NCBI GenBank assembly: GCA_913061475.1 | Contig: CAJXUN010000009.1 | Coordinates: forward strand, 42,158 to 106,157 | Length of the DNA: 64,000 nt | Direction of reading: 5' to 3' | Origin: an uncultured Colwellia sp. | GTDB lineage: Bacteria; Pseudomonadota; Gammaproteobacteria; Enterobacterales; Alteromonadaceae | Shown here: positions 9,050 through 19,189 of the stretch, one piece after another | Layout: each line of letters starts with the position of its first letter | Numbering within the stretch: position 1 is the first letter of the stretch | The notes under the pieces: model-generated | The model's input: only the letters and a program-made list of their open reading frames with translations | What the model was told of the DNA's origin: nothing | The model's database searches: none | Made by a program: the position numbers and the translations under genes

Positions 9050-10108
9050 TCAATAACGTGCTAACGCGGCTAAGCACTTTAGCGTGTGTTGGGCACTATT
9101 TTCATACTCAATCATTTGGTTAGGTAGCTTCAGTGAAAAAGCTATTTGCTTATTACTACAATCTTTAATGGCGTAACTTAACCAACTTAAACGTTGTTCG
9201 AGCGTACCTGCAGGTAAATAGGTAAAATCTAATTGTAATTTACCTGATAGCGTTTGTTGATATTGTTTTGTTAACCAACCTTGTCCGCGAGCCACTTGCT
9301 TCCATGCGACTCGACTAAAGGGCTCGCCAAGTTGATAATGCTGTAATTGATGAAATTCATCTTGACCCGCTTGAAAACTATCTTGGTAACTTTCGCTGCT
9401 CTTTTTCTCTTCTTCACCATTAGTGTCTTGTACAGAATCTGACCAAGCATAGGCAATTGGCTGCGGATAAGCGGTAATTTTTTGCGCAAAATCTAATCGT
9501 GTCCAAGTTTTAAATAAGCCAAAACCGTATTCACTTATGATCACAACTCGGCCTAATGAATAATGACCTCGTTGCGATACGCGATAAGGCACTCGTATGT
9601 TATTATCTCCTTGTGCCACGTGATCGATGGTGATTTTGTTCGGCTTATCACTGCGCTTCAATTCACTGCCCTGGCTGTTAGCCATTGCGGGTAATGACTC
9701 AAAATAAAAACCAACATTAAAACGTGTTTTGTCACTTGTAACCACAATAGGAAAGTACAATTGGCTATCAACAAAACCTTGCAACGAGCTCGTAGCCTGA
9801 AATCGTAGGCCCGAAAGATTAAAAAAACTGTGATGCAATACCACAATAAAAAAACTTACCAGTAAATAACTGATCAAAAGAATAATATTATTTTGATAAT
9901 TTGTGCCGAGTAGAAACAGTAAGAATATGAAAAGGACAAAACTCGTGCCAAAGCGAGTGGGCATAATAAAAATATTACGGTGATTGATCTGTTGTTGACT
10001 GTCGCGCGGAATTCGACGTATTAACCAAGCATTAAAGCGCTTTTGCAGCGCCAATTTCACTAATGTTTTTATTGATCTATATCCATTAATTTTTTGCTTA
10101 GCTAACAA
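9050..10108 (-). CDS. DUF58 domain-containing protein
   Basis: A 352-residue protein with two adjacent hydrophobic helices at residues about 50-95 and a C-terminal DUF58 region containing the family signature FSRVAWKQVARGQGWLTKQY (near 265). DUF58 proteins share a von Willebrand A-like fold and are regularly encoded between a MoxR ATPase and a transglutaminase-like protein, as here. The start is a TTG at 10108 with AAGGAG seven bases upstream. It lies 34 bases after moxR and 4 bases before tgpA. Presumed partner of both neighbours at the inner membrane; molecular function unknown for the family. Confidence 0.9.
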   Translation of the reverse strand: MLAKQKINGYRSIKTLVKLALQKRFNAWLIRRIPRDSQQQINHRNIFIMPTRFGTSFVLFIFLLFLLGTNYQNNIILLISYLLVSFFIVVLHHSFFNLSGLRFQATSSLQGFVDSQLYFPIVVTSDKTRFNVGFYFESLPAMANSQGSELKRSDKPNKITIDHVAQGDNNIRVPYRVSQRGHYSLGRVVIISEYGFGLFKTWTRLDFAQKITAYPQPIAYAWSDSVQDTNGEEEKKSSESYQDSFQAGQDEFHQLQHYQLGEPFSRVAWKQVARGQGWLTKQYQQTLSGKLQLDFTYLPAGTLEQRLSWLSYAIKDCSNKQIAFSLKLPNQMIEYENSAQHTLKCLAALARY

Positions 10109-10142
10109 TTAATACTCCTTTTTATAAACCATACATGAAGCA

Positions 10143-11072
10143 TTAAGCTAACGGGTTAGTTGGGTCGACTTGCGCTAAAATCTGCTGAGATAGTTCATCA
10201 GCCTCTTCAAATATATGATGTTGCTGAGGCGCCAACCTATGCTCGCATACAGGGGAAAATACCGCTTGGACATCTTCAGGTAGTACATAATCTCGATCTT
10301 CAATGAATGCCCATGACTTTGCTGCAGCCAACAAGGCTTTGCCGGCACGCGGAGAGAGTGCTTTCGCTTGTGACTCGCTCTTTCTACTTTCTCGACACAG
10401 TGCAATAACGTAGTCAACTATCGCTGGTGCAACTCGAACAGTTGCAATGTGCTGCTGTATTTCTTGCAATTTATCAACATGCAAAAATGGTTCTATCTTT
10501 GCTACGTCACGATGCGAGTTGGTGGACTGCAATATTTTTCGTTCGGCCTCGATGCTTGGAAAACCCAAGGAAAGTCGCATCATAAAGCGATCAAGCTGTG
10601 ATTCGGGCAACGGATAAGTACCCGCATGTGACATCGGATTTTGCGTTGCAATAACAAAAAATGGCTCAGGTAACTGATGAGTTACGCCATCAACACTCAC
10701 TCGCCCTTCTTCCATGGCTTCTAGCAAGGCACTTTGTGTTTTAGGGCTTGCTCGGTTCACTTCATCGGCTAGCACCACTTGATTGAATATCGCGCCAGGA
10801 TGTAATTGAAACGAGCGTTTAATTTCATCAAAAATAGCAATACCAATCACATCAGCAGGCATTAAGTCCGAGGTAAATTGAATGCGTTGATAGGATAGCC
10901 CTAAGGTTAACGCTAGCGTGTTCGCTAACGTGGTTTTGCCCATGCCGGGTAAGTCTTCAATTAAAATATGACCTTTAGCTAACAAACACGCCAAGGCTAA
11001 TTTAACTTGATGAGGTTTACCAATAACGACAGATTCAATTTGAGCCAAAATATTGGCCACCACAGTTTGCAT
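10143..11072 (-). CDS. MoxR-family AAA+ ATPase
   Basis: A 309-residue AAA+ ATPase. Walker A is GMGKTTLANT (near residue 43), Walker B is VVLADEVNRA (near 99), followed by the typical SALLEAMEEGRVSVDG and the sensor-1 region FVIATQNP. MoxR ATPases act as chaperone-like factors for partner proteins with VWA-type folds, usually the adjacent DUF58 product. It is first in the operon, with AAGGA and a 5-base spacing before ATG. It differs from the NorQ ATPase elsewhere in this window, which belongs to another branch of the same superfamily. Confidence 0.93.
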   Translation of the reverse strand: MQTVVANILAQIESVVIGKPHQVKLALACLLAKGHILIEDLPGMGKTTLANTLALTLGLSYQRIQFTSDLMPADVIGIAIFDEIKRSFQLHPGAIFNQVVLADEVNRASPKTQSALLEAMEEGRVSVDGVTHQLPEPFFVIATQNPMSHAGTYPLPESQLDRFMMRLSLGFPSIEAERKILQSTNSHRDVAKIEPFLHVDKLQEIQQHIATVRVAPAIVDYVIALCRESRKSESQAKALSPRAGKALLAAAKSWAFIEDRDYVLPEDVQAVFSPVCEHRLAPQQHHIFEEADELSQQILAQVDPTNPLA

Positions 11073-11513
11073 ACATTACATCCTTATTAGTGAAACATCA
11101 GCATAATTAATTATTTAGCGAATACCAAGAGAAATAAATAATGCTCATTAAATACCCTGTAGATATTAACGCTAAGTACTTGTTTGGCTATTAAAATTAC
11201 GCCAGCCAGTTAGCCAACCATCTTAAGTAAAATTAGTAGCATAATTACAAAAAAATAAAAATTGAGCACAAAAGCTATTCATTTAGAGTCTGTTGAAAAA
11301 AACAACCGCTTACTTGACCTTAGTCAACGACCGACAATAAAGCTTTATGTCATGCTAGCCAATAAGGTAAGTCGATGTGGAGTGTAAGGTATACCCTCGC
11401 GCTTCATTTACACTTACGTTAGACAAGTTGCACTTTCATTTACAGCTTTTTTATCATTTGAGCAACTAATTCAATCAACATCTGCGAAGATTAATCGCGT
11501 TTTGGGGTAAGTT
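11073..11513. other. Divergent intergenic region, moxR / AstE-like gene
   Basis: Holds the promoters of the moxR operon (left) and the AstE-like gene (right). AT-rich, with no recognised operator, repeat or small gene. GGGGTAAGTT just before 11514 serves as ribosome-binding site. Confidence 0.5.
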
Positions 11514-12590
11514 ATGGATATAGATTTTAGCGAAATAAACTATTTAGTTGACCCATGTAGCCGAACATTACATGCTGACTATCAACAGTTTTTGCTCTCG
11601 CTAATTGGCCTTACCGTTATAGATATCAATGGCGAAAATAGTGATGAATGGCGAGTTATTTCAACCTTGTTGCATGGCGATGAACCGTCAGGGCTTATTG
11701 CCTTACATCGTTGGCTGACCACGGAAAATTCATTACCTCGGCCGAAAACCAACATTCGACTTATTATTTCTTCGGTAGAAGCCGCCACTTATCAGCATCT
11801 TTTTCAGCATCGTTATTTGCCCGATGGTATTGATTTAAACCGTTGTTTTAACGAGAAAACCATCAGAGAAAGTAAGGATGCAAAAAATAAAAATATTGAT
11901 GGTTATATTGAACGAGCAAAATTAATAGCGTGTGCGATACGCGAGGTTAACCCTAAAGCGATTATCGACTTGCACAATACCTCAGGCAATGGTCCGGCTT
12001 TTGCCGTCAGCACCTTAATCACACCAAGCGTGCTGTCGATCACGTCCTACTTTTGTGACACCTTAATTTTGTCAGACATTAACATTGGTGCCATGATGGA
12101 ACTGGACTTCTCTTGTCCGGTAGTGACGATTGAATGCGGTGGCAGCAGTGATGATCAAGCTCATGAAGTGGCTTATCAAGGTATTAAAAACTTTGCTCAA
12201 TGTGATAGTCATTGCGCCTTACCGCAAGATAAAGCCGTGCAAATACTTTATAAACCTTTACGTTTAGTGATTAAAACCGGTCGAAAACTGTCGTTTAGTG
12301 AGCATGACGAAGGTTACAGTGGCGTTACCTTGAGAAAAAACATTGAACAATTTAACTATGGCGGTTGCTGTGACGGACTGCTATTAGGCTGGCTTGATGA
12401 CAAGGGTTTAGATAATATTGAAATGCTCAATGATCAAGGTGTAAACGTGGTTGCTCAGTATTTTAAAATGCTTGATAACAAGTTAGTTTGCGCCACCAGT
12501 TTGAAGATATTCATGGCGTCTAATCAAACTAATATTGCCCGCTCAGATTGTCTATTTTATGTTGTTAACAACATTAATAATCACCTTTAA
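11514..12590 (+). CDS. Succinylglutamate desuccinylase / aspartoacylase-like protein
   Basis: A 358-residue member of the M14-like zinc hydrolase group that includes AstE and aspartoacylases. Zinc-binding HxxE is in TLLHGDEPSG (near residue 53), the third ligand His is in IIDLHNTSGNGPAF (near 150), and the catalytic Glu is probably in VTIECGG (near 204). GIDLNRCF gives the substrate-binding Asn-Arg motif. These enzymes remove an acyl group from an amino-acid amide nitrogen. There is no ast operon here, so arginine catabolism is not supported; the true substrate is unknown. It is transcribed alone and meets the glycosyltransferase-like gene tail to tail 20 bases away. Confidence 0.82.
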   Translation: MDIDFSEINYLVDPCSRTLHADYQQFLLSLIGLTVIDINGENSDEWRVISTLLHGDEPSGLIALHRWLTTENSLPRPKTNIRLIISSVEAATYQHLFQHRYLPDGIDLNRCFNEKTIRESKDAKNKNIDGYIERAKLIACAIREVNPKAIIDLHNTSGNGPAFAVSTLITPSVLSITSYFCDTLILSDINIGAMMELDFSCPVVTIECGGSSDDQAHEVAYQGIKNFAQCDSHCALPQDKAVQILYKPLRLVIKTGRKLSFSEHDEGYSGVTLRKNIEQFNYGGCCDGLLLGWLDDKGLDNIEMLNDQGVNVVAQYFKMLDNKLVCATSLKIFMASNQTNIARSDCLFYVVNNINNHL

Positions 12591-12609
12591 CAATGTCACT
12601 TCACCTAGT

Positions 12610-13872
12610 TTACTGATGCGCTGAGCTAAACGGTGCATCAGCGATAGCTTGTTCAAGTGCTATATTTTCTAAACCTAAGTCACGTAGCGCGTGAATAAAC
12701 TTCAAGGTTTTAAAACTATCAAACCAAACGGTTAATTGCTTATTGAATTGTGCTTCTTTTGCCACCTTTTGTTTACAAATAAACGTCAACAAGCCAATAT
12801 CAGTTAGCGCTTGCTGGCTTTTTTCCGGCAATAAAAACAACCAATTTTCAGGCTGCTCGCGATAGTGCCATAAGCTATCAAATGCCGTTAAACAGGCTTT
12901 TAATTCAATAAAAATATTAGGGTGATAGTATTGATAATCCTGACCTTGCTCGGTGAGTTGCATAATGCTTTGCACTGCGGGGCCAGTGCCAAAGGGAACT
13001 CGTTGCGAAGGTCGTGCGTCGAGTTTAATCACCACATCAGCTAAATAAATCACCTTACCCAGTTTCGCGAGCTTATTTAGCAGATAAAAGTCTTCCCCTG
13101 CATTGCGTTTTGGAAAGCCTCGCGCTTGACAATAGGCAAGAACATTAAAGGATAAAATACTGCCAATGGTAAAATAGGCGTAAGGAGACTGGGCGTATTG
13201 TAAGCCGGCAACATAATAACGTAAGCCGCGTTCATAACGTTGATTCGCTTGATGAACCGTCGGCTCGTCGCTGTAATGATAAAAATTGCAGCAAGTCGCT
13301 ACGCCATGCTGACAAGGCAAGTTATCGTCGAGATGAGCAGTTAAGTAATTATCAGGTAGATGCGCATCGGCATCCGTTGAATGGATCCACGAACTAGCAA
13401 TAACATTCTCGAGATATAATTTCGCCGCTAAGTCTGCACCAATTTTTCTTGCTAAACCTACCCCTTGCTCTGGAGGAATTGATTGCTGATAACGGTCAAC
13501 CAATAAAATAGCAGAGTTTGCCCTGCTGTTTGCCCTAGCCAAGTTAATTAAGCGCAAGCTATCTTGCTGCCAGTGTAAATCCCCTTGCTGAACAATATAT
13601 TGTGCTAAGTCGATTTGAGCTTGCTGATGCTGACGTCCTAACTCGTTATCAGGCTGATTAAGTACAACAATAAGCAAGCATTTTTGCTCGGCAAGTATCG
13701 AGTTTATAAATCGATCAATAAAATCTACTGATTCCTGAAATGCGGGAATAACAAGTGCGTGCACAAAACGCAGATGTTGTGGGAATGAGGTGAGAGATAG
13801 TACTTCTGGCTCAGCATAATGTGCAAGGTATTTAGCGCAGGTTTTATCTGCTGCAGCGTTATCACTCGCCAT
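12610..13872 (-). CDS. Glycosyltransferase family 2-like protein
   Basis: A 420-residue soluble protein. The opening HALVIPAFQESVDFIDRFI resembles the GT-A nucleotide-sugar binding start, and IHSTDADAHLPDNYL near residue 162 gives a DxD metal-binding motif. A later GEDFYLLNKLAKLG motif matches the ED acid region of GT2 enzymes. No membrane helix is obvious, so it probably works in the cytoplasm. AGGA lies 7 bases before the ATG. It is 30 bases upstream of nothing in its own direction except convergent DNA, and downstream of miaE on the same strand. Sugar donor and acceptor cannot be told. Confidence 0.72.
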   Translation of the reverse strand: MASDNAAADKTCAKYLAHYAEPEVLSLTSFPQHLRFVHALVIPAFQESVDFIDRFINSILAEQKCLLIVVLNQPDNELGRQHQQAQIDLAQYIVQQGDLHWQQDSLRLINLARANSRANSAILLVDRYQQSIPPEQGVGLARKIGADLAAKLYLENVIASSWIHSTDADAHLPDNYLTAHLDDNLPCQHGVATCCNFYHYSDEPTVHQANQRYERGLRYYVAGLQYAQSPYAYFTIGSILSFNVLAYCQARGFPKRNAGEDFYLLNKLAKLGKVIYLADVVIKLDARPSQRVPFGTGPAVQSIMQLTEQGQDYQYYHPNIFIELKACLTAFDSLWHYREQPENWLFLLPEKSQQALTDIGLLTFICKQKVAKEAQFNKQLTVWFDSFKTLKFIHALRDLGLENIALEQAIADAPFSSAHQ

Positions 13873-13902
13873 GTTATTTCCTATCTCGAAACAGTATTAT
13901 GT

Positions 13903-14475
13903 TTAATGCAATGCAGCTCTAAAAGGTAGCGCTGAACAAATATCGGCTTCAATACTTAACACTTCATCTAAACGCTGATCAACTTCGGCTTTATCAAAAT
14001 ATTCATAGGCTAATTCAATAAACAAGTTCTTATGCTTTTCTTCTGACTTTGCAATGCTGTGGTAAAAATCTTTGTCTTTACCTGCGGGTAACGCTTCTGC
14101 TATCAACGAAAAACGTTCATGGCCTCTGGCTTCGATTACGCCAGCCACAATGAGTCGGTCCATAAAGAACACATCACTACCGTTGCGAAATACTTTACGT
14201 ATTTGATTGATGTAGGGGTCTTTTTCATCCGCGCCTAATTGGCCACCACGGGCATAAATCAACTTTAACACTTGTTTAAAGTGAATCAGCTCTTCAATGG
14301 CTAAATCTGCCATCGCTTTAACCACAGACTTACGATCGGGATAATGAGAGATCATCGACATTGCCATACCTGAGGCTTTTTTCTCTGCCGCCGCATGATC
14401 AGTTAAAAAAGCATCAAAGTCATTAAGGACAGCGTCAGCCCATGCTTTAGGGGTTTGATATTTTAATTCGAACAT
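13903..14475 (-). CDS. miaE: tRNA-(ms2io6A)-hydroxylase MiaE
   Basis: MiaE hydroxylates the isopentenyl group of 2-methylthio-N6-isopentenyladenosine at position 37 of tRNAs reading UNN codons, using a diiron centre. The 190-residue length fits. Ferritin-like ligands are visible: E in AAEKKASGMAMSM (near 31), the EELIH pair in MADLAIEELIHFKQVL (near 80), E in VIEARGHERFSLI (near 115) and E-x2-H in SEEKHKNLFIELA (near 147). It lies 30 bases upstream of the glycosyltransferase-like gene on the same strand and may be co-transcribed. The Shine-Dalgarno is weak. Confidence 0.93.
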   Translation of the reverse strand: MFELKYQTPKAWADAVLNDFDAFLTDHAAAEKKASGMAMSMISHYPDRKSVVKAMADLAIEELIHFKQVLKLIYARGGQLGADEKDPYINQIRKVFRNGSDVFFMDRLIVAGVIEARGHERFSLIAEALPAGKDKDFYHSIAKSEEKHKNLFIELAYEYFDKAEVDQRLDEVLSIEADICSALPFRAALH

Positions 14476-14549
14476 AGCTAAATTTTACTAATTGAAGGAG
14501 AAATAAATAATGTCGGTATTTTACACACCTAAAAGATAGCGACAAGAAA

Positions 14550-14582
14550 AAGCGACAAGAAAACACTGTTTTCTTGTCGCTT
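14550..14582 (-). terminator. Intrinsic terminator after the TSP3-repeat gene
   Basis: AAGCGACAAGAAAAC pairs perfectly (15 bp) with its complement across a 3-base loop. On the minus strand the stem is followed by TTTTTCTTG. It lies 80 bases past the stop of the repeat gene. The stem sequence GCGACAAGAAAA is also repeated directly just beside it. Confidence 0.85.
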
Positions 14583-14664
14583 GATCAAAGTGATTCACTT
14601 AAGAGCAAATCAAGTAACACGCTTACAGAGCGAGTATTAATTCACTTACCTTAACTCCGTCAGG

Positions 14665-17600
14665 TTAATCACGTCGGCTAGTGACGTTTTTTCGCAGAAA
14701 AATTAACGTCAACAGTAGCCAAAAAATACTGCCACTGCTCGATTGTTCAGGGTCTGTTTCTTTCGCTATTTCGGCATTGGGTACAACCGCTATACCACCA
14801 GGATCATCAATGCTGCCATTCGCCGTACCGTCGGCATCATTAAGCCCACCGTCTTCAATCAATAAACGTACACACTCATACCCAGGTGTTAAGCCAGCAG
14901 TATAAGCAACGCTTGCTAATGGCGGACATACGCCGTTATCAAGTGCTGCAGACGCAATAGCATTGTTGGCATTTTCGACAAAATTCTGCCAGCCATTAGT
15001 CGCACTATATTTACGATATAGCGCAAACTCTGGTAAGGCTTTATCCAGTGGTAACACCAAGTATATTGAATCGCCAAAGGGTGAAACGCCGTTAATGATA
15101 AAATCAAAATAATCACTACGTCGATCATAAGTATCTGCGGCAATCAAGCCAGTACCATCAATATCGACTTGCGACATTTGCACGCCGTCAGAATATTGTT
15201 GGAGGGCATATTTACCGATACTAATGGTTAATCCTGGCTCTGTTTCCATCAATTTAACTTGTGCAGAATTAACGTGCAATTGCTGTAAATAACCAATATT
15301 AGAGCTATCCATAAAGGCCGGTAAGCCATCATTGTCATCATCCGCATAACCTTCAACATTATCAGCAATGCCATCTCGGTCAGTATCTGATGAGCCAATT
15401 CGAGGTCGTTGGTCAATTAAAGGAATATGAATAAACTGTGTTTGCGCTAATGCTGGCGTGCCATTATCAGTAACGGTAAATGATAATGTGATTATGCCGT
15501 GTGCATCATCAGCCAGCTGCACATTTTCTGGCGCTATGATCACAGATAAACTATTGCCAACAACTTGAGCATTAATCTCATCAGGGATATTCCAATCGAC
15601 AACATGTTCGTCAGCAATATTTTTATCATTGATGATTAAATCTACTTGCGCTTCACCTTCGTCTTTTGCAATCGCGGCAACCAAAGTATTATTTTGCCTT
15701 AATGTACTTGTCACATGCGCTATCACATTATCTTCTGTAACAGTGATGTTGTGGCTCGCATTCACACCTGCGTTTACTGTCGACTTAAAGGCAACAATTA
15801 ATTGCTCATCGCCCTCGGTTTGAAAGTCTTGCGCAATTGCAATATCCATAGAGCCACTGGTGCCTTCGGTAATGATTATTTCATTGCTCGTGGTGGTGTA
15901 ATCTAAGCCATCGACGCTGCCAGTAATTTCAACGGGAATAACCAAAGGATACGATGGCGCCTGACCTGAAAGCACAACACTAACTCTCGCTGAAGCGCCC
16001 TCTGCAACAATTTGACCGCCATGAAAATTAACTAACGGATGAACATTAAGTAATTGTTCAACTTTGCTAATATTGCCTGCTTCATCCACAGCACGCCAAG
16101 TAACGTCATAAACACCTGATGGTAAATTATTAACGCCTGTTTCAAACCCTAACGGCACCAGCGAACAACAATTCGCACCATCTTTGCCATCTGATACGGT
16201 TACACGTGTAATAGCAACCAACTCGGCTAGTGAAAGCTTAGTAAAGGTATGGTTAGCATCAATATTAGCAATTTCAGGCGTTGAAATGACCGGAGCATAA
16301 TCATCAATTAACGGGTTGGTACCGTTTACTTCTTCATCAACATTATTAACACCGTCTTGGTCGGTATCTATTGTTGCATCACTAGCATCAAGTGGATTGA
16401 AGCCGTAAAGGTTTTCAAAAGTATCGCTCATGCCATCGTTATCATCATCTGGATCGGCATTATTGCCTAAGCCATCGCCGTCAAAATCTAAACTTTCTGT
16501 CGGATCCAACGGCAGTTGATCAAGATAATCTAAAACACCATCACCATCATCATCGGTATCGTAAACATTACCAATGCCATCACCGTCGGTATCAGTTGTT
16601 TCAATAGGATCGAGTGGAAAGGCATCTTCGACATCGATAACACCATCGTTATCATCATCGCTGTCAGCGTTGTTGCCTATGCCGTCATTATCTGCATCAG
16701 CTGATTCATTAGGATCTAATGGCGCCCAATCAAGATGATCAGGTACACCATCATTATCGTCGTCAGTATCTAAACCGTTACCAATACCATCACCGTCGGT
16801 ATCTAATCTTTCACTGGGATCTAGTGGAAAATCATCATCTTCATCTAAAATACCGTCGTTATCGTCATCGCCATCTGCATTATTACCTAAGCCATCGCCA
16901 TCATCATCACGTTGCTCTAATGGGTCTAATGGATATAAGTCGTCACTATCTTGCGTACCGTCGTTATCGTCATCTAAGTCGGCATTATTACCAATTCCAT
17001 CACCGTCGCTATCAAGCCATTCAAGCATATCAAGAGGGAAGGCATCAATACTGTCGACACGACCATCGTTGTCGTCATCACTGTCACTATTATTACCGAC
17101 TAAGTCGCCATCAGTATCTAAATACTCATTAATATCTAGACGAAAAGCGTCGTTGGCATCAAGTACACCATCACCGTCATCATCCGTATCGCGATTGTTG
17201 CCAATACCATCATTGTCAGTGTCTAAGTATTCATTTACATCTAGCGGAAAGTCATCATTAGCGTCAATAAATCCATCGTTATCGTCATCTGCATCGGCAT
17301 TATTCCCGACACCATCGGCATCAGTATCGGTATCTTCTTGCGCATTCAGCGGGAAGGCATCATTACTGTCAAGAACGCCATCATTATCATCGTCAGGATC
17401 AGACAAATTGGCGATACCATCACCATCGGTATCCGTGGTTGCTAAAGGGTTGTTTGGCTCAGGATCAATAGCGTTGAGAACACCATCGCCATCTCGGTCT
17501 AAATCAGCGTTATCACCAACACCATCACCGTCAAGATCAGCACTTTCTGTTGCATCTAGCGGAAAAGCATCAGCACCGTCCGAGACACCATCGCCATCAT

Positions 17601-19041
17601 CATCGGTATCAACATTATTGGCGATACCGTCGCCATCAGTATCCGTAGTGGCGTCCATGCTTCTGTCATCAGGATCAGTACCACCATCAGCAATAGCGTC
17701 TAAACCATCACCATCTTCGTCAGTATCTAGATTATCACCGATACCATCACCGTCTAAGTCAGCACTTTCGGTTGCGTCTAATGGAAAGGTATCAGTGCCA
17801 TCTGGCACGCCATCACCATCATCATCATCATCGGTATTATTGCCGATACCATCACCGTCAGTATCAAATATTTCACTGCTATCTAATGGGAATGGGTCTG
17901 CGCTATCTGCAACACCATCACCATCATCGTCGTTGTCATCAATATTACCGATACCATCACCGTCAGTATCTAAATATTCACGATTATCTAACGGAAAGGC
18001 ATCATTACCATCAAGGGCGCCATCACCATCATCATCGGTATCGGTATTATTGCCAATACCATCACCATCAGTATCAACCCATTCGGTGGCATCATCTGGA
18101 AAAACATCACTGCCACTAGGCGTTGAACGATTATCGGTAATACCATCACCATCATCATCGCTATCAGTGTTATTCCCAACACCGTCGCCATCACTATCTA
18201 AGGTTTCATTTGGATCGGTACGAAAAGCATCTGCGCCATCTAATACACCGTCATTATCATCATCAGTATCGGCATTATCACCAATACCATCACCATCGGT
18301 ATCAACCCATTCAGTAGGATCATCAGGCCATACGTCAAGTGCATCAATAAAGCCATCACCATCGTTATCACTGTCAGCAACATCGCCAATACCATCGCCA
18401 TCTAAATCGTTTGATTCTCGGTTATCTAATGGAAAGGCATCATTGGCATCTGGCACCCCATCACCGTCATCATCGAGATCGGCGTTATTACCTATACCAT
18501 CTAAATCAGTATCTAGCTGTTCAGTATTATCTTTTGGAAAAGCATCAAAGAAGTCTATCGTGCCATCACCGTCGTCATCGTTATCACCGTTATCACCAAT
18601 ACCATCGCTATCGGTATCGATATTCTCGCTAGCGTTAAGAGGGAAAACATCAACAACATCTAAAAATCCGTCATTATCATCATCAGAATCAACCGTGTTG
18701 CCTAAGCAATCTCCGTCTGTATCGAGCCATTCATTAGCATCTTCAGGAAAAGGGTCATAAAGATCAATAACGGGATCGCCGTCATTATTGTTATCGGAGG
18801 AGTCAGGAATACCATCGTTATCGTCATCAACATCGGTATTATTACCAACACCATCGAAATCGGTATCAAACCACTCGGTAGGATCGTTCGGGAAAAGGTC
18901 AATGCTGTCATCGACACCGTCATTATCAGTATCAATTACCGGGGTAGGAATAGGGCACGCTGCTGCATAAGCTATGTTGCTTACACTAACGCTACTAGCA
19001 ATTACAATTGCCAATAAAGAATATTTGAATTTACTTGGCAT
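14665..19041 (-). CDS. Exported thrombospondin type 3 repeat protein, calcium-binding
   Basis: A 1458-residue acidic protein. A signal peptide (SLLAIVIASSVSVSNIAYAA) is followed by about 23 tandem units of ~39 residues from residue ~37 to ~930, each built as DTDGDGIGNNxDxDDDGDG plus DAFPLDxxE. These are TSP3 repeats, which bind many calcium ions and form a rigid rod. After them come an HYR-like beta domain (GVYDVTWRAVDEAGN), a Calx-beta-like domain (TEGTSGSMDIAI), another DTDRDGIADNVEG unit and a small C-terminal domain. The extreme C-terminus SSSGSIFWLLLTLIFLRKN plus basic residues resembles a GlyGly-CTERM-type sorting tail read by rhombosortase, with Ser in place of Gly. I moved the start two codons down to MPSKFK (19041), which has GGAG six bases upstream. 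A surface rod or adhesion role is inferred. Confidence 0.88.
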   Translation of the reverse strand: MPSKFKYSLLAIVIASSVSVSNIAYAAACPIPTPVIDTDNDGVDDSIDLFPNDPTEWFDTDFDGVGNNTDVDDDNDGIPDSSDNNNDGDPVIDLYDPFPEDANEWLDTDGDCLGNTVDSDDDNDGFLDVVDVFPLNASENIDTDSDGIGDNGDNDDDGDGTIDFFDAFPKDNTEQLDTDLDGIGNNADLDDDGDGVPDANDAFPLDNRESNDLDGDGIGDVADSDNDGDGFIDALDVWPDDPTEWVDTDGDGIGDNADTDDDNDGVLDGADAFRTDPNETLDSDGDGVGNNTDSDDDGDGITDNRSTPSGSDVFPDDATEWVDTDGDGIGNNTDTDDDGDGALDGNDAFPLDNREYLDTDGDGIGNIDDNDDDGDGVADSADPFPLDSSEIFDTDGDGIGNNTDDDDDGDGVPDGTDTFPLDATESADLDGDGIGDNLDTDEDGDGLDAIADGGTDPDDRSMDATTDTDGDGIANNVDTDDDGDGVSDGADAFPLDATESADLDGDGVGDNADLDRDGDGVLNAIDPEPNNPLATTDTDGDGIANLSDPDDDNDGVLDSNDAFPLNAQEDTDTDADGVGNNADADDDNDGFIDANDDFPLDVNEYLDTDNDGIGNNRDTDDDGDGVLDANDAFRLDINEYLDTDGDLVGNNSDSDDDNDGRVDSIDAFPLDMLEWLDSDGDGIGNNADLDDDNDGTQDSDDLYPLDPLEQRDDDGDGLGNNADGDDDNDGILDEDDDFPLDPSERLDTDGDGIGNGLDTDDDNDGVPDHLDWAPLDPNESADADNDGIGNNADSDDDNDGVIDVEDAFPLDPIETTDTDGDGIGNVYDTDDDGDGVLDYLDQLPLDPTESLDFDGDGLGNNADPDDDNDGMSDTFENLYGFNPLDASDATIDTDQDGVNNVDEEVNGTNPLIDDYAPVISTPEIANIDANHTFTKLSLAELVAITRVTVSDGKDGANCCSLVPLGFETGVNNLPSGVYDVTWRAVDEAGNISKVEQLLNVHPLVNFHGGQIVAEGASARVSVVLSGQAPSYPLVIPVEITGSVDGLDYTTTSNEIIITEGTSGSMDIAIAQDFQTEGDEQLIVAFKSTVNAGVNASHNITVTEDNVIAHVTSTLRQNNTLVAAIAKDEGEAQVDLIINDKNIADEHVVDWNIPDEINAQVVGNSLSVIIAPENVQLADDAHGIITLSFTVTDNGTPALAQTQFIHIPLIDQRPRIGSSDTDRDGIADNVEGYADDDNDGLPAFMDSSNIGYLQQLHVNSAQVKLMETEPGLTISIGKYALQQYSDGVQMSQVDIDGTGLIAADTYDRRSDYFDFIINGVSPFGDSIYLVLPLDKALPEFALYRKYSATNGWQNFVENANNAIASAALDNGVCPPLASVAYTAGLTPGYECVRLLIEDGGLNDADGTANGSIDDPGGIAVVPNAEIAKETDPEQSSSGSIFWLLLTLIFLRKNVTSRRD

Positions 19042-19189
19042 ATACATCTCCGCCGAAAATGAAAACGGTTGTTGTCATTACCTTGAGCTAATCACCACAA
19101 CAGCGTACTACTATAAATGAGCAGCTAACACTATATCGACGGCTTGTAAGCTTTAATGACTATTATTTTACACTATTTTAAAAAATGAC

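Noticed and set aside
10143-11072. MoxR gene considered as a second norQ
   Set aside because: Sequence and context differ: it heads a DUF58/TgpA operon, and norQ with its own partners is at 26029.
11281-11300. GAGTCTGTTGAAAAAAAC, similar to the 20-bp transposon-end repeat
   Set aside because: Only GTCTGTTGA is shared and no other feature supports a mobile element.
16719-18632. His/Tyr/Arg-rich + strand ORFs (16719, 17772, 18411)
   Set aside because: Same cause: third-frame reading of the calcium-binding repeats.
17069-18760. 563-residue + strand ORF opposite the TSP3 gene
   Set aside because: Ser/Pro-rich and built only of the complement of the DxDGDG repeats; no ribosome-binding site and no homology. 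It is a shadow kept open by the repeat codon usage.
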